From positions 1 through 12,277 of the forward strand of contig DAOMNQ010000081.1 in assembly GCA_035443945.1 (NCBI GenBank): 12,277 nucleotides of DNA, in the 5' to 3' direction. Below are positions 7,570-12,277 of the stretch, one piece after another. The notes under the pieces are model-generated. The model was not told the origin of the DNA. It worked only from the letters and a program-made list of their open reading frames with translations, and searched no databases. The position numbers and the translations under genes are program-made. This stretch comes from CAADGN01 sp035443945 (GTDB lineage: Bacteria > Planctomycetota > Phycisphaerae > Phycisphaerales > UBA1924). Numbering within the stretch: the stretch's first letter is position 1; every line of letters starts with the position of its first letter.

Positions 7570-8256
7570 TCAGTTCTTACCCGTGCTCTCGCTCGGCTGC
7601 GCCTCGGGCGCGGACGCTACCTCAGGCGGCGGGCCATCGGGCGGAGCGACATCCGGCCCGCGAAGCACCAGCACGACTGCCCACACACAGGCCGCGTAGA
7701 AGAGCGTCATCGCGCCGATCCAGCCGATCGAATCACGCACGCCGCGCGGCAGTCCTGAGACGCGCTTGGCAACCGGTTCGACCGCTCCCGCGAGAACGGC
7801 ACAGACCGATTCGGTCAATTGCACGCGGTGCTGGTCGGCGTGTGCCGTTTCGGCATCGGCGGCCGCACCCGGGTCGGGCACGCTCGCGACCGCGGCGGGC
7901 TGAGCAGGCGCCGGCGACTCGACCGCCTGCTCCCGCGACGCAGTGGCCTGCGGCGCGTGCGCGGGAGCGGCCGGCCGTGCCGAGGGGGCGGCGGTCGCGT
8001 TCGGCGGGCGTGCCTGCGCTGGCTCGTCGTCCGCGTCCTGCTCCATCAACTCCTCCGAGAGCGCGGCGAGTTGTCGGTCGAGCGCTTCGATGCGCTCGTC
8101 CGGGGGGGCATCAGCCGGTTGTGGTGCCGGTGGCACTTCATCCCCCCCCACGCCCGGCTCCTCGGCGTCCAGCCTGCTCAGCAGGCTGTCCACCTGGCGC
8201 TGGAGGTCATCCGCGCCGGCGGCCGCGTCGTCGAGGGTCGTGGGCTGTTCGGGCAT
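7570..8256 (-). CDS. Unrecognised single-pass membrane protein with predicted coiled coil and Ala/Pro-rich linker
   Basis: I do not recognise a family in this 228-residue protein. From the N-terminus it has two charged helical stretches with heptad-like leucines (about 14-32, DDLQRQVDSLLSRLDAEE start, and 56-75, IEALDRQLAALSEELMEQ), a long Ala/Pro-rich low-complexity linker to about residue 140, a short conserved-looking stretch (QLTESVCAVLAGAVEPVAKRV), one strong membrane segment (IGAMTLFYAACVWAVVLVL), and a short Pro-rich tail. ATG 8256 is preceded by AAGGGGAG (minus strand of 8265-8272) at eight bases, better than ATG 8289. The tail after the membrane segment is short, so the long N-terminal part probably faces the cytoplasm; this is inferred from the absence of a signal peptide. 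It is divergent from rsmE. The strong third-position G+C bias and the good ribosome site support a real gene. Confidence 0.7.
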   Translation of the reverse strand: MPEQPTTLDDAAAGADDLQRQVDSLLSRLDAEEPGVGGDEVPPAPQPADAPPDERIEALDRQLAALSEELMEQDADDEPAQARPPNATAAPSARPAAPAHAPQATASREQAVESPAPAQPAAVASVPDPGAAADAETAHADQHRVQLTESVCAVLAGAVEPVAKRVSGLPRGVRDSIGWIGAMTLFYAACVWAVVLVLRGPDVAPPDGPPPEVASAPEAQPSESTGKN

Positions 8257-8406
8257 CCGGGAGGCTCCCCTTCGATGATCGGCCAGCACGGCCCCGGACT
8301 CAAGGGTCGTCCGCTGGCGACGCGCTCGAAGGCCCTCTACGCTCGCTGAGAGCCGCAGGAACCGCCCACACCACCCCGGTTTTCGCCACCGACGCAGGGG
8401 ACGTCA

Positions 8407-9150
8407 ATGCACAGGGTTTTTCTCCGCGAGGCCCGGCCGGACGCCGACGGCGTGCTGACGATCGTCGGTGAAGAGGCCCGCCACGCGCTCCGCGTCAAGC
8501 GGCTTGAGCCGGGCGACTCGCTGGAACTGCTCGACGGCGAGGGGACTGTTCACTCGGCACGGGTTGAGGTTTTCGACAAGCAGGGCCGTGGCGAATGGCT
8601 CATGCGGGTGCGCGTCGAGCAGACGGAACGGCGGCCGCCGATCTCGCCTGCGGTCCACGCGGTCGTGGCCGCGCCGAAGGGACCGCACCTCGACGAGATG
8701 ATCTCGCAACTCAGCCAGGTGGGCGCGGCGTCGTGGTCGCCGCTGCGTTGCGAGCGGAGCGTCTCCGAGCCGGGCGACAAGCGGATGGACAGGTTGAGGC
8801 GGATCGCGGAGGAGTCCTCGAAGCAGTGCGGCCGAGCGTGGGCGTTGCGGATCGGTCCGCTAGCCAGGATTGACGAGGCGTTCTCGGCCGCGGCCGCGAT
8901 CGTGCTGGCCGACCCGGACGGCGGCGTTTACAGGCCGACGCGCAGCCCCGAGATTCGGCTGCTCGTCGGGCCGGAGGGAGGCTGGAGCGGGAGTGAACTG
9001 GATCGAGCGCGCGAGGCGGGCGTTCAGATCGCCCGCTTCGGCCCCCACGCCATGCGCCTGGAGACCGCCGCCGTAGTCGCCACCGCGGTCATCCTCGAAA
9101 TGGAACGGAACAACCCGGAATACCGCAGCGCACTGCCGAGCGACCTGTAG
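8407..9150 (+). CDS. rsmE: 16S rRNA (uracil1498-N3)-methyltransferase RsmE
   Basis: RsmE uses S-adenosylmethionine to methylate N3 of U1498 in 16S rRNA within the assembled 30S subunit. The 247-residue product has the usual length and two-part build: a PUA-like RNA-binding domain in about residues 1-72 (MHRVFLRE, then EEARHALRVKRLEPGD), then a SPOUT methyltransferase domain with the trefoil-knot motifs LLVGPEGGWSGSEL (186-199) and HAMRLETAAVVA (214-225). KGPHLDEMISQLSQVG matches the family's helix that normally reads K-x-x-xx-E-xx-x-x-KxxELG. The start has AGGGG six bases upstream. It begins a run of four plus-strand genes; the next start lies 55 bases beyond its stop. Confidence 0.95.
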   Translation: MHRVFLREARPDADGVLTIVGEEARHALRVKRLEPGDSLELLDGEGTVHSARVEVFDKQGRGEWLMRVRVEQTERRPPISPAVHAVVAAPKGPHLDEMISQLSQVGAASWSPLRCERSVSEPGDKRMDRLRRIAEESSKQCGRAWALRIGPLARIDEAFSAAAAIVLADPDGGVYRPTRSPEIRLLVGPEGGWSGSELDRAREAGVQIARFGPHAMRLETAAVVATAVILEMERNNPEYRSALPSDL

Positions 9151-9205
9151 CACAGAAGCCGGCGGCCGATTGGGCGAGGTCTCGTCGAAGGACAAGGAGA
9201 GCACC

Positions 9206-10405
9206 ATGAAACCCCGAACGTTCACACTCGCAAGCCTCGCGTCGGTGGCGCTGCTCAGCGGCGCTGCGCTCGCGCAGCCGCGGCTGGATGAGGAGCATCA
9301 GCGCCTCGCGCAGGAGGTCGCGGCCAAGGCCATCGAGTTCATGCGGGCGAAGCAGGACGCCGAGTCCGGCGGGTGGAGCGTCGCGCCGCCGGGGCGGCAG
9401 TTGCCCGCCATCACCGCGCTCGTCGTCAACGGGCTGCGGCTTAACGGCATGCCGAACGACGACCCGGCCGTGCGCCGCGGCGTCGAGTTCCTGCTCGCGC
9501 ACCGCAAGCCGGACGGGGGCATCTACGACACGCTGCTGCCGTCGTACAACACGGCCTGCGCACTCTCGGCCCTCGCGGGCATCGACGATCCGAACGCCAT
9601 CGCCGCGATCGAACCGGCCCAGCGGTTCCTCGTCAGCCTTCAGTGGTCGGAGGAATCGGGCGACGATCCGACGGTCGCGCGCGTCGGTCCTGACAACCCG
9701 TTCTACGGCGGCATCGGCTACGGACAGCACGGGCGGCCCGACCTCTCGAACCTCGGTCTCGCGCTGCAAGGCCTGAAGGACTCGGGGCTGGATCAGGACT
9801 CGCCCGCCTTCAAGCGTGCCACCGTCTTCCTGTCGCGCCTCCAGATGGTGGACGAGATCAACGACATGCCCTACGCCGACGGGTCCGAGCAGGGCGGGTT
9901 CATCTACGCCACCGGTCCCGATGCCGCTCATCCGACCATCGGTGAGTCGAAGGCCGGCGAGATCGTGGAGACCCTTCCCGACGGGACGAAGGTGAGTCGG
10001 CTGCGGGCGTACGGGTCGATGACGTACACCGGCTTCAAGAGTTACGTCTACGCCGGGCTGCCGCGCGACGACGAGCGGGTGCAGGCCGCGCTGAACTGGC
10101 TGCGCCGGCACTATTCGCTCGATGAGAACCCCGGGCTGGGCCAGGAGGGGCTGTACTACTACTACGTCGTGATGGCCCGCGCCCTCGACGCCTGGGATGA
10201 GCCGGCAATCCAGGTCACAACCGAGGACGGACGCGAGGAATCCCGCCGATGGGCCGAGGACCTCGTCCGCAAACTCGCGTCGCTCCAGCAGCCGGACGGT
10301 TCGTTCCGCCCTATCGCCGCACGGTGGATGGAGGGCGATCCCGAACTCATCACGGCCTACGCGTTGATCGCGCTCGGCGCGGCGCGGGGCGGCCCGGTAA
10401 ACTGA
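9206..10405 (+). CDS. Secreted prenyltransferase/squalene-oxidase repeat protein (terpene-cyclase-like fold)
   Basis: The 399-residue product starts with a Sec signal peptide (MKPRTFTLASL, core ASVALLSGAALA, likely cut after Ala23). The mature part is an all-alpha toroid-like repeat protein related to squalene-hopene cyclase and protein prenyltransferase beta subunits: repeated units of helix, then a QW-like turn, such as FMRAKQDAESGGWSV, FLLAHRKPDGGIYD and LASLQQPDGSFRP. Late motifs YGSMTYTGFKSYVYAGL (from 269) and GLYYYYVVMARAL are typical of a family common in planctomycetes. No DxDD, the acid motif of squalene-hopene cyclases, is visible, so cyclase activity is unlikely; the role may be binding or structural in the periplasm. 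ATG 9206 is set by AAGGAGA five bases upstream and by the signal peptide; the in-frame ATG 9170 is rejected. The next gene starts 32 bases after the stop. Confidence 0.88.
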   Translation: MKPRTFTLASLASVALLSGAALAQPRLDEEHQRLAQEVAAKAIEFMRAKQDAESGGWSVAPPGRQLPAITALVVNGLRLNGMPNDDPAVRRGVEFLLAHRKPDGGIYDTLLPSYNTACALSALAGIDDPNAIAAIEPAQRFLVSLQWSEESGDDPTVARVGPDNPFYGGIGYGQHGRPDLSNLGLALQGLKDSGLDQDSPAFKRATVFLSRLQMVDEINDMPYADGSEQGGFIYATGPDAAHPTIGESKAGEIVETLPDGTKVSRLRAYGSMTYTGFKSYVYAGLPRDDERVQAALNWLRRHYSLDENPGLGQEGLYYYYVVMARALDAWDEPAIQVTTEDGREESRRWAEDLVRKLASLQQPDGSFRPIAARWMEGDPELITAYALIALGAARGGPVN

Positions 10406-10437
10406 CCTCCCACGACATCGCACACGAAAGGCACCCG

Positions 10438-11964
10438 ATGACCACCGCCCCCGCCCATTACACGCAACTCACCACGCTGCTGCGCGAGGCCGCGACGCTC
10501 GAATCCGTCGCTCAACTCCTCGGCTGGGACCAGGAGACCTACATGCCCCCTGCCGGCGCGGCGACCCGCGCCGAGCAGTCCGCCGCGTTGGCCACGCTGG
10601 TGCATCAGCGCCGGACGGATCCGCGCATCGGAGACCTGATCGCGGCGTGCGAGGGGGACAGCTCGATCACGGCCGACGCCGACAGCCCGCGGGCACGCAA
10701 CGTGCGCGAGGCTCGACGGGCCTTCGACAAGGCGACGAAACTGCCCTCCGACCTCGTCGCGGAACTCGCTCGCGTCGGTAGTCAGTCTCAGCAGGTCTGG
10801 AAGGAAGCCCGCGAGAAGAACGACTTCGCCATGTTCGCCCCGTGGCTGGAGAAGATGTTCGGCCTCTCACGGCGCAAGGCAGAGTGCTACGGCGTGCCGC
10901 AGGGCGGCGAACTCTACGACGCCCTGATCGACGACTACGAGCCGGGCGCACGGGCCGCCGAGATCGATCGTGTCTTCACGCCGCTGGCCGACAGGCTCAG
11001 CACGCTCGTGCAGGAGTTGCAGGACTCGGGGCGCGCGCCCTCCGACGCACCGACTCGAGTGAAGATCGACGCCGCACGGCAGCACGAGTTCGGCGCGTTC
11101 GTGATCAAGGCGCTCGGCTTCGACACCAACGCCGGGCGGCTCGACGTGACCACGCACCCCTTCTGTTCAGGCATCGCGCCGGGCGACACGCGCCTGACCA
11201 CCCGCTACCGCGAGGAACGCTTCACCGACGCCCTCTACGGCACCATGCACGAGTGCGGGCACGGGCTGTACGAGCAGGGGCTGCCCAAGGGCGACCACTT
11301 CGGCGAGCCGCTGGGCGATTCCATCTCGCTCGGCATCCACGAGAGCCAGTCTCGCATGTGGGAGAACTTCGTCGGGCGGTCGCGGGCGTTCTGGGAGTGG
11401 GCGCTGCCGCACGCGAAGCGCATCCTCGGCTCCGCGCTCGAGCCGTTCGGCGTGGACGATCTGTACCGGGCCGTCAACCGCAGCGAGCGGTCGTTCATCC
11501 GCGTCGAAGCGGATGAGTCAACGTACAACCTGCACGTCATGCTCCGCTTCGGGATCGAGCGGTCGCTGCTGCGGGGCGACCTCACGCCGCGCGACGTGCC
11601 GGGTGCCTGGAACGAGCGCTTCGAGCGGCTGCTGGGCGTGAAGGTGCCCGACGACCGTCGCGGCTGCCTGCAGGACGTGCACTGGAGTTTCGGGCTGATC
11701 GGCTACTTCCCGACCTACACGCTCGGGAACCTGCACGCCGCCCAGATGTGGGAGAAAATCAAGGCCGACCTGCCCACGCTGGATGCCGACATGGCCCGCG
11801 GCGAGTTCGCCCCGCTGCTCGGCTGGCTGCGCACCAACGTCCACGCCCACGGCAAGCGGTGGCGCGCCGACGAGTTGTGCAAGCGCATCACCGGCAAGCC
11901 GCTCTCTGCCGACCCGCTCATGCGGCACCTGGAGGGCAAACTGCGGCCGATCTACGGCCTGTAG
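10438..11964 (+). CDS. M32 family carboxypeptidase (Taq-type metallocarboxypeptidase)
   Basis: M32 carboxypeptidases remove C-terminal residues from peptides with broad preference and are cytoplasmic; no signal peptide is seen here. The 508 residues match the family length of about 500. All family motifs are present in order: HPFCSG, DTRLTTRY, the zinc site HECGH (H271, E272, H275), GIHESQSRMWEN with Glu302 as third zinc ligand, FIRVEADESTYNLH, GCLQDVHWSFGLIGYFPTYTLG, and GKPLSADPLMRHL near the end. The N-terminal part LGWDQETYMPPAGAATRAEQ is also typical. ATG 10438 has AAAGG six bases upstream; a longer open frame from 10249 would overlap the previous gene. Probably co-transcribed with its neighbours, given 32- and 24-base spacers. 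The enzyme likely serves peptide turnover. Confidence 0.96.
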   Translation: MTTAPAHYTQLTTLLREAATLESVAQLLGWDQETYMPPAGAATRAEQSAALATLVHQRRTDPRIGDLIAACEGDSSITADADSPRARNVREARRAFDKATKLPSDLVAELARVGSQSQQVWKEAREKNDFAMFAPWLEKMFGLSRRKAECYGVPQGGELYDALIDDYEPGARAAEIDRVFTPLADRLSTLVQELQDSGRAPSDAPTRVKIDAARQHEFGAFVIKALGFDTNAGRLDVTTHPFCSGIAPGDTRLTTRYREERFTDALYGTMHECGHGLYEQGLPKGDHFGEPLGDSISLGIHESQSRMWENFVGRSRAFWEWALPHAKRILGSALEPFGVDDLYRAVNRSERSFIRVEADESTYNLHVMLRFGIERSLLRGDLTPRDVPGAWNERFERLLGVKVPDDRRGCLQDVHWSFGLIGYFPTYTLGNLHAAQMWEKIKADLPTLDADMARGEFAPLLGWLRTNVHAHGKRWRADELCKRITGKPLSADPLMRHLEGKLRPIYGL

Positions 11965-11988
11965 CCGTTGCACGTGGGGAGCGCTTGC

Positions 11989-12277
11989 ATGAAGGACCGC
12001 ATTCGCGATCTTCTGGCGCATGCCGTGCTGCTGCCCCAGGCGGAACGCTCGCGCTTCCTTGAACGCGAGTGCACCGGCGATGAGGCGCTGCTCGCCGAGG
12101 TCCGATCGCTGCTCGAAGCCATCGAATCCGCCGGGGGGTTTCTGGCGTCGCCAACCTCCCCGCCGTTCGAGTCTCCGACCTCGGCATCGCCGTTGTCGGG
12201 GACGATCGGCTCGTCGAATCAGCCCGGCGACCTCATCGGCCGCTACAAGTTATTGCAGGTGATCGGTGAGGGCGGGT
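11989..12277 (+). CDS. Ser/Thr protein kinase, N-terminal part (runs off right edge)
   Basis: About 96 residues are visible. The first 45 (MKDRIRDLLAHAVLL, ERSRFLERECTGDEALLAEVRSLL) match the helical leader found before the kinase domain in many planctomycete and acidobacterial Hanks-type kinases, with the usual pattern of ER..FL...C..D..L..EV..LL. A Ser/Pro-rich linker follows, then GDLIGRYKLLQVIGEGG, the first strand and the start of the glycine-rich ATP loop of a protein kinase. The catalytic lysine and all later motifs are beyond the edge. GGGGAG lies seven bases before ATG 11989. The start is 24 bases after the carboxypeptidase stop, so co-transcription is likely. Confidence 0.88.
   Translation, partial: MKDRIRDLLAHAVLLPQAERSRFLERECTGDEALLAEVRSLLEAIESAGGFLASPTSPPFESPTSASPLSGTIGSSNQPGDLIGRYKLLQVIGEGG

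Noticed and set aside
8259..8269. Palindrome GGGAGGCTCCC overlapping the ribosome site of the membrane protein
   Set aside because: The stem is only four to five pairs with a one- to three-base loop, so regulation by hairpin is not supported.
8360..8381. Inverted repeat AACCG/CGGTT followed by TTTTC upstream of rsmE
   Set aside because: Five base pairs with a 12-base loop and a very short T-run are too weak to call a terminator or attenuator in this composition.
7425..8471. Plus-strand Arg/Pro-rich open frame of 348 codons opposite the membrane protein
   Set aside because: Out-of-frame composition, no ribosome site or domain, and it runs into rsmE in a different frame.

Overview
The window is high-GC bacterial DNA, densely packed, with a 52-base assembly gap at 2180-2231, so it is part of a draft scaffold. 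The gene content points to a planctomycete, most likely of the Phycisphaerae type: a prepilin-like protein carrying the H-X9-DG motif, a Ser/Thr protein kinase with the long N-terminal region usual in Planctomycetota, a secreted squalene-cyclase-like repeat protein, and an alpha/beta hydrolase joined to a membrane and ATP-grasp region. This assignment is inference from gene families, not from a marker gene. LAYOUT. Positions 1-2065 (minus strand) hold an alpha/beta hydrolase and, directly downstream, a membrane/ATP-grasp protein that runs off the left edge. The catalytic-histidine segment of the hydrolase sits in the -1 frame, so the two reading frames look like one long protein broken by a single-base indel. 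From 2234 a prepilin-like H-X9-DG protein is read rightward and its 3' end overlaps, tail to tail, an RlmN-family radical SAM rRNA methyltransferase (3036-4211, minus). Asparaginyl-tRNA synthetase follows (4246-5667, plus), divergent from rlmN by 34 bases and convergent with a MarC-family membrane protein (5679-6314, minus). A secreted zinc metallopeptidase of the peptidase-MA type (6353-7510, plus) converges on an unrecognised single-pass membrane protein with a predicted coiled coil (7570-8256, minus). From 8407 to the right edge four plus-strand genes lie close together and may form one transcription unit: rsmE (16S rRNA methyltransferase), a secreted prenyltransferase/squalene-oxidase repeat protein, an M32 carboxypeptidase, and the start of a Ser/Thr protein kinase. 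HOW THE GENES RELATE. Most of the window is translation housekeeping (RlmN, AsnRS, RsmE) interleaved with cell-envelope and secreted proteins. I see no CRISPR array, tRNA, rRNA, insertion sequence, phage gene or toxin-antitoxin pair. The least ordinary element is the hydrolase-membrane-ATP-grasp polypeptide at the left edge. I do not see clear evidence of a wholly new multi-gene system.
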